A stretch of DNA of 15,760 nt from Dehalococcoidales bacterium (GTDB lineage: Bacteria > Chloroflexota > Dehalococcoidia > Dehalococcoidales > ARS1013). The notes under the pieces are model-generated. The model was given only the letters and a program-made list of their open reading frames with translations, was not told the origin of the DNA and made no database searches. The translations under genes were made by a program, and so were the position numbers. How positions within the stretch are numbered: the stretch's first letter is position 1; every line of letters begins with the position of its first letter. The DNA lies in assembly GCA_030672225.1 (NCBI GenBank), contig DAOVGW010000036.1:1-15760 (forward strand), given 5' to 3'. Shown piece by piece: positions 1 to 6,482 of this stretch.

Positions 1-1
1 G

Positions 2-760
2 GCCAAAAGGGGGGCCTTTGCCAATGTGGACATGGCTATGATAGTCCATCCAGGGACACACGACACTGCCACCAGCGAAACCCTGGCCTGTATCTCGCTT
101 GAGATTGAATTTTTTGGCCGGGAGGCCCACGCCGCCGCCAATCCTGAGGCAGGCATCAACGCCCTGGAAGCAATGCTCCAGTCCTTTAACGGCATAAACT
201 CACTCAGGCAACACACTAAGGGCAAGGCCCGTATCCACGGCATTATAACCGATGGTGGCCAGGCGGCTAACATTGTCCCGGCTCACAGTGCCGGGAGTTT
301 CTTGGTGCGCGCCGCAGATGAAACCTACCTTAAAGAGCTAAAGCAGAAGGTCCTAAACTGCTTTTTAGGTGCCGCCACCGCCAGCGGTGCCCGCCTTAAG
401 TACAGATGGAGCAAGCTCCAATATGCCCCGATGTGTAATAACTTGACAATGGCTCGGCTTTTTGCTAAAAATATGATCTCCCTGGGGCGCAAGGTGAAGC
501 TCTACGACCCCAGCCAAACCTTCGGTTCAACTGATATGGGCAATATCAGCCAGGTCGTACCCAGTATCCATCCCTTCGTTGCCATAGCTCCAGCAGAAGT
601 AAGCAGTCATTCCCCCGAGTTTGCTGCGGCAGCCGCTTCCGAGACAGGCATGAAGGGAATGATTGATGCCGCCAAGGCACTGGCAATGACGGTGGTTGAT
701 TTGCTATCTAGTCCGGAGACAGTAACCAGAGTCAAAGAAGAGTTTGCGAAAAATACATGA
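2..760 (+). CDS. M20 family amidohydrolase/peptidase, 3' part
   Basis: This is the C-terminal portion of an M20 metallopeptidase-family amidohydrolase, closest by eye to the AbgB/PM20D2 type that hydrolyses amide bonds of small acylated amino acids or dipeptides in the cytoplasm. The frame is open to the left edge, so the gene is truncated at its 5' end; a GTG at 26 is internal and not a convincing start. Visible landmarks, numbered from that GTG, are the dimerisation or lid domain beginning near residue 25 with FFGREAHAAANPEAG, the stretch GSTDMGNISQVVPSIHP (about 167-183), and a late His in SSHSPEF (about 193-199) that in this family contributes to the metal site. Most of the metal-binding half would lie upstream of the window. 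Full-length relatives are near 400 residues, so about 145 are missing. The substrate cannot be told from this part. The family call is firm and the subfamily tentative. Confidence 0.9.
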   Translation, partial: AKRGAFANVDMAMIVHPGTHDTATSETLACISLEIEFFGREAHAAANPEAGINALEAMLQSFNGINSLRQHTKGKARIHGIITDGGQAANIVPAHSAGSFLVRAADETYLKELKQKVLNCFLGAATASGARLKYRWSKLQYAPMCNNLTMARLFAKNMISLGRKVKLYDPSQTFGSTDMGNISQVVPSIHPFVAIAPAEVSSHSPEFAAAAASETGMKGMIDAAKALAMTVVDLLSSPETVTRVKEEFAKNT

Positions 761-813
761 CTACCATGTGTAGGGACACCAGGCTGCTACTACCCTTCCT
801 TCCCGAGCTGGGG

Positions 814-819
814 TATAAT
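814..819 (+). promoter_or_regulatory. Candidate -10 box upstream of the activase module
   Basis: A perfect TATAAT hexamer lies in the gap after the M20 gene, about 55 bases before the mini-ORF at 875. No good -35 is visible: the hexamer 17 bases upstream is TACCCT. A 7-base inverted repeat, TACCCTT (791-797) and AAGGGTA (823-829), flanks it and may be chance. This is the most plausible start point for transcription of the activase/plsX gene run, but the evidence is weak. Confidence 0.35.
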
Positions 820-874
820 AGAAAGGGTAAGTTGGGCTGATAACGAGCACCGAATAGCGGAATAAGGAGAGTTG

Positions 875-976
875 GTGAAAGTCTATCCGGACATTGATGT
901 TGGTTCAGTAGCTACCAAGCTGGCTGTGCTGGACAGTAGAAGCGAGCTCAAAAGGGAATTTAAGCAAGGAAAATGA
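875..976 (+). pseudogene. 33-codon N-terminal copy of the activase gene; relic or coupled leader ORF
   Basis: A short ORF starts at a GTG preceded by a strong ribosome-binding site, AAGGAG at 864-869 with a 5-base spacer. It ends in a TGA overlapping the next gene's ATG (ATGA at 973-976). Its residues 7-20, IDVGSVATKLAVLD, match residues 7-20 of the complete activase encoded at 3110-4084 with one change. This is the first phosphate-binding motif of ASKHA ATPases. Similarity starts at the initiation codon and stops around codon 21-25; the rest of the ATPase is absent. It is therefore most likely the remains of a second activase gene after an internal deletion, or a partial duplication. Because frame, ribosome-binding site and stop-start overlap are intact, it may still be translated and couple translation into the downstream gene. 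No independent function is claimed. Confidence 0.6.
893..935 (+). repeat. Direct repeat, copy 1 (activase P-loop segment)
   Basis: These 43 bases match 3128-3170 with two mismatches, at 895 (T against C) and 911 (G against A). The match covers codons 7-20 of both reading frames. Flanking bases back to the two start codons and ribosome-binding sites are recognisably related but more diverged. Confidence 0.85.
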
Positions 977-3099
977 TAAGAATAGGCATTCCCAGGGCTC
1001 TACTCTACTACCAATACTACCCCATGTGGAAAACCTTTTTTGAGCAGTTGGGGGCTGAAGTTGTGGTTTCATCCTCGACTACAAAGGAGATGTTCACTTC
1101 AGGCCACGCCAGACTTATTAGTGAGATTTGCCTCCCGGTAAAAGTTTTCTGCGGGCATGTGCTTTCCTTGGTCAACAAATGCGACTATATCTTCATACCC
1201 TCTATTCATAGCGTGGAGCCTAAGGTCTATAGCTGCCCCAAGTGCATCGGTTTACCCGATTTAATTGAGGCAAGTATCCCAGAGTGCCCGCCTCTTCTTG
1301 TCCCAGAAATCGATGTCAACAAGGGGAAGCGTGCTCTCTATCAAGCGATTTATAAGCTTGGGCGCCCCTTTACCTGGAACCCACTAAAAATCAAAAAGGC
1401 AGCTGAAGAAGCACTGCAAGCTCACCAGGCATATCAAGAACAGATGCAGTGCGCCAAGTTGACATCACCGCAGGCAATAGAAGAGATATTTTCCAAATCG
1501 AGGAAAGAGGCCAAGAACAATGGCTCTGGCTCTACAATCAATGTTGCCTTAATTGGGCATCCTTATTTGCTGCATGACGAATATATTAATCACAGGCTGG
1601 TATCTCGATTGCAAGAGATGGGGGTTAAGACCCTCTTTCCCGAGACAGTGGAGGAGGACGAGCTTCTTGCTTCGCTCTCTGAACTTGTTGAGCGCCCCTA
1701 TTGGACTTGCGAAAGGGAGATTATTGGCGCTGGAAGCTACTATCTGCAGAACAGCGTCGATGGAATAATCTCGGTCGCCGCCTTCGGCTGTGGTCCTGAC
1801 TCCCTGATGGTAGAGTTACTCCAGCGCCAGGCAAGGCAGCAGAAAAGACCTTTCCTAAATCTTGTCCTTGACGAGCATACAGCCGAGGCGGGTTTACTCA
1901 CTCGGCTTGAAGCCTTTACCGATATGATCCGCCGAGACAAGAAGAAAAGTTCTAAACCTGCTCATACTTACTGCCCTAGGAAAGACGAGGAGCAGCAAAA
2001 GATTGGTACTCTGGGTGTCCCCAACTTTGGCAACATATCTGCCGCGCTTAGGTTGCCAGTTGAGATGCTCAACGTTTCCCTAATCGTACCCCCGGTTACC
2101 AAGCGTACCCTTTCTCTTGGCACCAAGTACTCACCTGAATTCGTTTGCCTTCCTTTTAAAATGATACTGGGTACTTTCATCGAGTCTTTGGAGCTGGGGG
2201 CAGATACCCTGATTATGGTGACCAGCTTTAATGCTTGCCGAATGGGGTACTATGCCAAGGTGCAGGAGATAATCCTCAAGGACCTTGGGTATAACTTTCA
2301 AATGCTCACAATTAAGAGTTCGGAAAAGGGTTTAATCGGAGTGCTCAAAGCGATTAAACGATTTTCCAACGATGCCTCATGGCCTACGATTATTTCTGCC
2401 TATCGCTTAGGCACAGCCAAGATAAAGGCTTTAGATGATGTGGAGCGGGGGGTGCAAAAGGTGCGAGCTGTGGAGCTAGAAAAGGGTACGACTGATCATA
2501 TCTTTAAGCAGGCAATTCAGGCAATCGATGAAGCCACGGGAGTTTCTCATTTGAAAGAAATAGTTAGGGAATACCTTAAAAGATTAAACCAGATACCTCG
2601 GGATTTGAAGATGATACCCCTCAAGGTTGGCATCATTGGTGAGCTTTATGTAGTGATGGAACCCTTTACCAACATGAATTTAGAGGTTGAGTTAGGCAAG
2701 CTAGGGGTAGAGGTGAGACGTACCAAAAGTACCTTCTTCTCGGAATGGGCTAAATTCGGTGCCTATAATGTCCTCAATGAGGAGAAAAAGGATTTGCGAA
2801 GGTTCGCAGAGCCGTATCTAAAGCATGATGTTGGTGGTCATGGCTTAGAATCAGTAGGGGAGAAGGTGCGTCGCACTGGGGAGTATGATGGTATGGTCCA
2901 TTTGGCGCCTTTCACCTGCATGCCCGAAGCCATTGCCCAGAACATTATGCTGACTACCAAGGAGGATATCCCAGTGCTTACTATCTTGTGTGATGAGCAA
3001 ACAACCAAGACAGGCATGCTAACCAGGTTGGAGGCGTTCGTCGACCTGCTGCAGCGTAAGCGGCGGGCAGCAAATAACCGACAAAGAGTAATCAGCTGA
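973..3099 (+). CDS. Tandem DUF2229 / 2-hydroxyacyl-CoA dehydratase-activase-related protein
   Basis: This 708-residue cytoplasmic protein consists of two related halves. Half A (about 1-325) opens with IGIPRALLYY, carries EICLPVK (Cys53), Cys60, SCPKC (Cys88, Cys91) and FGCGPDS (Cys273), and ends with DEHTAEAGLLTRLEAF. Half B (about 345-695) opens with GTLGVPNFG, carries FVCLPFK (Cys392), NACRMGYY (Cys422) and FTCMPEA (Cys649), and ends with CDEQTTKTGMLTRLEAF. The shared CLPxK and GxLTRLEAF elements show that the protein is an internal duplication or fusion. This is the family annotated as DUF2229 or acyl-CoA dehydratase activase-related, distantly like HgdB/BcrB-type subunits that bind iron-sulfur clusters. 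The conserved cysteines are plausible cluster ligands, but this is inferred. The start at 973 has AAGG at 966-969 and overlaps the mini-ORF stop. The activase gene follows 10 bases later, so the two products probably work together. The reaction is unknown. Confidence 0.85.
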   Translation: MIRIGIPRALLYYQYYPMWKTFFEQLGAEVVVSSSTTKEMFTSGHARLISEICLPVKVFCGHVLSLVNKCDYIFIPSIHSVEPKVYSCPKCIGLPDLIEASIPECPPLLVPEIDVNKGKRALYQAIYKLGRPFTWNPLKIKKAAEEALQAHQAYQEQMQCAKLTSPQAIEEIFSKSRKEAKNNGSGSTINVALIGHPYLLHDEYINHRLVSRLQEMGVKTLFPETVEEDELLASLSELVERPYWTCEREIIGAGSYYLQNSVDGIISVAAFGCGPDSLMVELLQRQARQQKRPFLNLVLDEHTAEAGLLTRLEAFTDMIRRDKKKSSKPAHTYCPRKDEEQQKIGTLGVPNFGNISAALRLPVEMLNVSLIVPPVTKRTLSLGTKYSPEFVCLPFKMILGTFIESLELGADTLIMVTSFNACRMGYYAKVQEIILKDLGYNFQMLTIKSSEKGLIGVLKAIKRFSNDASWPTIISAYRLGTAKIKALDDVERGVQKVRAVELEKGTTDHIFKQAIQAIDEATGVSHLKEIVREYLKRLNQIPRDLKMIPLKVGIIGELYVVMEPFTNMNLEVELGKLGVEVRRTKSTFFSEWAKFGAYNVLNEEKKDLRRFAEPYLKHDVGGHGLESVGEKVRRTGEYDGMVHLAPFTCMPEAIAQNIMLTTKEDIPVLTILCDEQTTKTGMLTRLEAFVDLLQRKRRAANNRQRVIS

Positions 3100-3109
3100 G
3101 GAGACGTTC

Positions 3110-4084
3110 ATGGAAGCCTATCTGGGTATCGATGTTGGTTCAGTAACTACCAAGCTGGCTGTGCTGGACAAAAATGATGAGCTTATTACCCACACCTACC
3201 TGTTGACGCAAGGTAAGCCTATTGAGATGGTGCAGCTGGGGCTAGTACAAATCAAACAGTGCCTGCCTCGGGATGCTGACATCTGCGGTGTGGCTACCAC
3301 CGGCAGTGCTCGCTACCTGACTGGGGTCATTGTTGGCGCTGATTTAGTCAAAAATGAGATTACCAGCCATGCTGTAGCTACCCTACACTATATCCCCCAG
3401 GTGCAAACCATCATTGAAATCGGGGGGCAAGATAGTAAGATTATCATTATCAGGGATGGGGTAGTAACCGACTTCGGCATGAACACTGTATGTGCCGCCG
3501 GTACCGGTAGTTTTCTTGACCACCAGGCACGGCGCCTTAATATGAGCATTGAGGAGTTCAGCCGGCTGGCACTGGAAAGTAACACGCCAGCCCGCATTGC
3601 CGGGCGATGCACGGTTTTTGCTGAATCAGATATGATACACAAACAACAGATGGGACATCGAACTGAGGACATTCTCTACGGGCTGTGCCAAGCACTAGTG
3701 CGCAACTACCTTAATAATGTTGGCCTGGGTAAGGAGATTAAATCCCCAATAGTATTTCAGGGTGGGGTTGCCTTTAACCAGGCTATAGTCAAGGCACTCC
3801 AAGAAGAGCTTGATGCTGAGGTCATTGTCCCACCCCACCACGAGATTATGGGAGCAATGGGAGCCACCCTACTGGTGCACGAAGAGATGGTCAGTAATAA
3901 CAATGGAAGCAAGTTCAAGGGATTTGGCATAAGCGAAGTAGAGTATCACACCTCCTCATTTGAATGCAAAGCCTGCCCTAACCTCTGTGAGATAGCCCGA
4001 CTTTCGCTTGATGGTCAGGTTCTTGCCTGCTGGGGAGGTCGTTGTGACCTGTGGGAAAGAAAGCCAGAAAGCCAGGGTGGATAG
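3110..4084 (+). CDS. BcrA/BadF/HgdC-type ASKHA ATPase (acyl-CoA dehydratase activase)
   Basis: Activases of this family are homodimeric ATPases with one [4Fe-4S] cluster held between subunits. They use ATP hydrolysis to push an electron at very low potential into a partner enzyme. The 324-residue protein has the phosphate-1 motif GIDVGSVTTKLAVLD (6-20), the IGGQDSK loop (104-110), NTVCAAGTGSFLD (125-137) and GRCTVFAESD (165-174). Cys128 and Cys167 fall where HgdC has its two cluster ligands (C127 and C166). A C-terminal tail adds ECKACPNLC (Cys286, 289, 293) plus Cys307 and Cys312, suggesting an extra metal site beyond the core fold. The ribosome-binding site GAGGAG (3098-3103) overlaps the upstream stop, and plsX starts directly after its TAG. 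The family assignment is strong; the activated partner is presumably the upstream double DUF2229 protein. Confidence 0.92.
   Translation: MEAYLGIDVGSVTTKLAVLDKNDELITHTYLLTQGKPIEMVQLGLVQIKQCLPRDADICGVATTGSARYLTGVIVGADLVKNEITSHAVATLHYIPQVQTIIEIGGQDSKIIIIRDGVVTDFGMNTVCAAGTGSFLDHQARRLNMSIEEFSRLALESNTPARIAGRCTVFAESDMIHKQQMGHRTEDILYGLCQALVRNYLNNVGLGKEIKSPIVFQGGVAFNQAIVKALQEELDAEVIVPPHHEIMGAMGATLLVHEEMVSNNNGSKFKGFGISEVEYHTSSFECKACPNLCEIARLSLDGQVLACWGGRCDLWERKPESQGG
3128..3170 (+). repeat. Direct repeat, copy 2 (inside the complete activase gene)
   Basis: This is the partner of 893-935, with 41 of 43 bases identical. It encodes residues 7-20 of the intact activase and is presumably the parent or sister of the upstream fragment. 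Confidence 0.85.
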
Positions 4085-5077
4085 ATGAGAATAGCCGTTG
4101 ATGCCGATGGCGGCGAATACGCCCCACATGAGATAATTAAAGGAGCTATAGAAGCCGCCAGGGAGTACAAAGTGGATATTGCTCTGGTCGGCAAAAAGGC
4201 CATGCTCCATGTGGTAGCCGGAAAACACCTGAAGAATTTAAACCTTACCACCATCGGAGTCAGCCAAGCTATCGGCTGTCACGAACATCCTATGGAAGCG
4301 GTGCAGGCTAAGCCACGTTCTTCAATAGTGATTGGCATCAACCTAGTAAGGGACGGTAAGGCCGACGCCTTTGTCTCAGCCGGTAATACCGGGGCGGTGT
4401 TGTGCGCCGCCCTGCTCAGCCTGGGGAAGATAGCGGGTATTGAGCGCCCGGCACTGGGGAGTATCATTAACCTCATCCCCGCTGCTCCTGCTCTCCTCAT
4501 TGATGCTGGCGCCAATGCCGATTGCCGACCAAGCCACCTAGTTCAATTCGCCCATCTGGGTAACATCTATGCTCAACATGTTCTCAATATAGAATCACCC
4601 CGCATTGGGCTACTCAGCAACGGGGAGGAAGAGACCAAGGGTAATCGCCTCATCCAAAAAAGCCACCAGCTTCTCAAGAAGTCAAACCTGAATTTTATCG
4701 GCAATATAGAAGGCAATGACTTAGCCCAAAGAACCGCTGATGTCATTGTTACCGATGGTTTCACCGGCAATATAGTAATCAAAACCGTTGAGGGACTAGG
4801 CGACTCCTTTATCAAGCTGCGACACGCCCTTAGCAGTGCCTATCACCTTCGGGGACGTGCTCTTCTAGCCGATGTCGGCCTGGGCTTCTTAGTCAAGGGA
4901 ATGGACTACCGAGAATATGGCGGGGCATGTCTACTGGGAGTAGAGGGAAATATCATTGTCGCTCACGGTCGCTCTCAAGCCAGGGCAATCAAAAATGCCA
5001 TTGGACTTGCCAAACGAACAGCAGAAAAAGGCATCTGCCAGTTAATTAGCGAGGTGAACCATGAACAAGGAGTATGA
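4085..5077 (+). CDS. plsX: Phosphate acyltransferase PlsX
   Basis: PlsX converts acyl-ACP and phosphate to acyl-phosphate, the acyl donor for PlsY in phosphatidic acid synthesis; it is a peripheral cytoplasmic enzyme. The 330-residue length is normal. Diagnostic segments are MRIAVDADGGEYAPHEI at the N terminus, SAGNTGA (98-104), ERPALG (120-125), DAGANADCRP (140-149), GLLSNGEEETKGN (175-187), NIEGND (207-212) and TDGFTGNIV (223-231). The ATG follows the activase stop with no gap (TAGATG), so translation is probably coupled. The gene overlaps trxB by 17 bases at its 3' end. It is more commonly found with rpmF or fab genes, none of which lie here. It appears complete and functional. Confidence 0.97.
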   Translation: MRIAVDADGGEYAPHEIIKGAIEAAREYKVDIALVGKKAMLHVVAGKHLKNLNLTTIGVSQAIGCHEHPMEAVQAKPRSSIVIGINLVRDGKADAFVSAGNTGAVLCAALLSLGKIAGIERPALGSIINLIPAAPALLIDAGANADCRPSHLVQFAHLGNIYAQHVLNIESPRIGLLSNGEEETKGNRLIQKSHQLLKKSNLNFIGNIEGNDLAQRTADVIVTDGFTGNIVIKTVEGLGDSFIKLRHALSSAYHLRGRALLADVGLGFLVKGMDYREYGGACLLGVEGNIIVAHGRSQARAIKNAIGLAKRTAEKGICQLISEVNHEQGV

Positions 5078-5978
5078 TGTCGTTATTATCGGTGGCGGTC
5101 CTGCCGGGCTTACCGCCGGGCTCTACACTGCCCGAGCTAAGCAGAGCAGCCTACTTATAGATAAGATGATGGTCGGCGGTATGATTACCGAAGCCGCCCA
5201 AGTGGACAACTACCCCGGTTTCCCCGAGGGTATCAGCGGCCTTGAGCTGGGCGAGTTAATGCATAAGCAGGCAACAAAATACGGCCTAAAAACTATTACT
5301 GCCGGGGTTACTGCCATTGAACTTGAGCAGGGGCTAAAGGTGATAAAGACCACCGAGGGCGACTTTGTCGCCCGGACAGTGATTATAGCCAGCGGCTCAG
5401 AACGACAAAAACTGGGCGTTCCCGGAGAAAAAGAATTCACCGGCAAAGGGGTGTCCTATTGTGCCACTTGCGATGCCCCATTCTTTAAGGAGCAGCCGGT
5501 GGCCGTGGTCGGTGGTGGTGATGCCGCTATTGATGAAGCCCTGCACCTTACCAAGTTTGCCTCCAAGGTTACCGTCATCCACCGCCGTGACCGGCTCCGC
5601 GCTACTGCTGTCCTCCAGGAGAAAGCCTTTGCCGAACCCAAAATAGAATTCCGGTGGAACAGCGTGGTTGAGGCGATTGAGGGCGGAGATTTTGTTGAGA
5701 GATTGAGACTGCGTCAGATAATAAGCGGTGAGAAATCCGTCCTCCGGGTAGCCGGCGTCTTTGTATCCGTCGGCTTGAAGCCCGATACAGATTACTTAAA
5801 AGGTGCGCTGCCACTGGACGCCTCCGGCCATATCATCACCAACGAGAAGATGGAGACCAGGGTAGCCGGAATATTTGCCGCTGGCGATATACGCGCCGGC
5901 TCAATCCGACAAGCCATAGCCGCCGCCGGTGATGGGGCTACTGCTGCTTTCTACGCCAAAGAATTTATCGGCAAATAG
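5061..5978 (+). CDS. trxB: Thioredoxin reductase (NADPH, FAD)
   Basis: This flavoprotein passes electrons from NADPH through FAD and a redox disulfide to thioredoxin. At 305 residues it has the low-molecular-weight bacterial form. Visible are the FAD dinucleotide-binding motif GGGPAG (11-16), the redox centre CATC (Cys134, Cys137), the NADPH-binding GGGDAA (151-156), HRRDRLRA (174-181) for the NADPH phosphate, and the FAD-contacting GDIR (275-278). The ATG at 5061 has a clear ribosome-binding site, GAGGTGA (5051-5057), and lies inside the end of plsX. Translational coupling is likely. Nothing suggests loss of function. It could supply reductant to thiol systems protecting the oxygen-sensitive iron-sulfur proteins upstream, but that is only inferred from position. 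Confidence 0.95.
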   Translation: MNKEYDVVIIGGGPAGLTAGLYTARAKQSSLLIDKMMVGGMITEAAQVDNYPGFPEGISGLELGELMHKQATKYGLKTITAGVTAIELEQGLKVIKTTEGDFVARTVIIASGSERQKLGVPGEKEFTGKGVSYCATCDAPFFKEQPVAVVGGGDAAIDEALHLTKFASKVTVIHRRDRLRATAVLQEKAFAEPKIEFRWNSVVEAIEGGDFVERLRLRQIISGEKSVLRVAGVFVSVGLKPDTDYLKGALPLDASGHIITNEKMETRVAGIFAAGDIRAGSIRQAIAAAGDGATAAFYAKEFIGK

Positions 5979-5981
5979 ACT

Positions 5982-6009
5982 TTCACTTCACCGCCGGCTG
6001 AAGTATAAT
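5982..6009 (+). promoter_or_regulatory. Promoter candidate for rplI-dnaB with overlapping inverted repeat
   Basis: The 48-base trxB-rplI gap holds TATAAT at 6004-6009, with a 4/6 match to the -35 consensus, TTCACT, at 5982-5987 (16-base spacer). An inverted repeat, ACTTCA (5985-5990) and TGAAGT (5999-6004), fills the spacer with an 8-base loop. It could be an operator or a small hairpin ending trxB transcripts, but there is no T-run after it. Confidence 0.5.
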
Positions 6010-6026
6010 TATAAAGAAGGGAGATT

Positions 6027-6482
6027 ATGAAGGTCGTTTTTCTAGAAGATGTGCCCAAAGTAGCTAAAGCCGGTGAAATAAAGGAGGTAGCTGATGGCTA
6101 CGGCAGAAACTTCCTCATACCTAAAAAGCTGGCTGTGCCAGCCACCCCCGGGGTATTCAACCAGCTTGAAGCCCGGCGCCGTACCCAAGCCAAAAAGCAA
6201 GCCCAGATAGAGGCTGAACTGATTGAGCTGGCTAAGAAGCTAGCCGGTAAGGAGGTCATCTTAAAAGCCAAAGCCGGCGCCAAAGACCGCCTTTATGGCC
6301 GGGTCACCAGCGCCGATATTGCCGCCGAGTTGAAGAGAGCATTCGGGGTAGCCGTTGACAAAAGAAAGCTAGAGCTGGCCGAGCCTATCCGCCAGCTTGG
6401 CAGCTACGAAGTCAGCATCAGGCTGGGCAAGGATATAACACCCAAAATAACGGTTACTGTAACCGAAGAGGGGGCTGGCTAA
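6027..6482 (+). CDS. rplI: Large-subunit ribosomal protein L9
   Basis: L9 binds 23S rRNA near the L1 stalk base and helps maintain reading-frame fidelity. The 151-residue product starts MKVVFLEDVPKVAKAGEIKE and continues with the family signature around VADGYGRNFLIPKKLA (residues 21-36). A basic, Ala/Lys-rich central helix follows (about 48-80), then a C-terminal domain from about 85 containing LYGRVTSADIA. Length and layout are standard. The ribosome-binding site is GGGAG (6020-6024) close to the ATG. The stop TAA abuts the dnaB ATG, giving the rplI-dnaB pair common in bacteria. It is probably driven from the promoter candidate just upstream as well as by readthrough from plsX-trxB. Confidence 0.97.
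   Translation: MKVVFLEDVPKVAKAGEIKEVADGYGRNFLIPKKLAVPATPGVFNQLEARRRTQAKKQAQIEAELIELAKKLAGKEVILKAKAGAKDRLYGRVTSADIAAELKRAFGVAVDKRKLELAEPIRQLGSYEVSIRLGKDITPKITVTVTEEGAG

Noticed and set aside
752..770. Small inverted repeat ACATG / CATGT at the M20 gene stop as a terminator
   Set aside because: The stem is only five base pairs and no T-run follows, so it does not meet the pattern of an intrinsic terminator.
6126..6138. Third copy of AAGCTGGCTGTGC in rplI, resembling the activase direct repeat
   Set aside because: It covers only 13 bases, encodes normal L9 sequence (KLAVP), and has no flanking similarity, so chance is enough.
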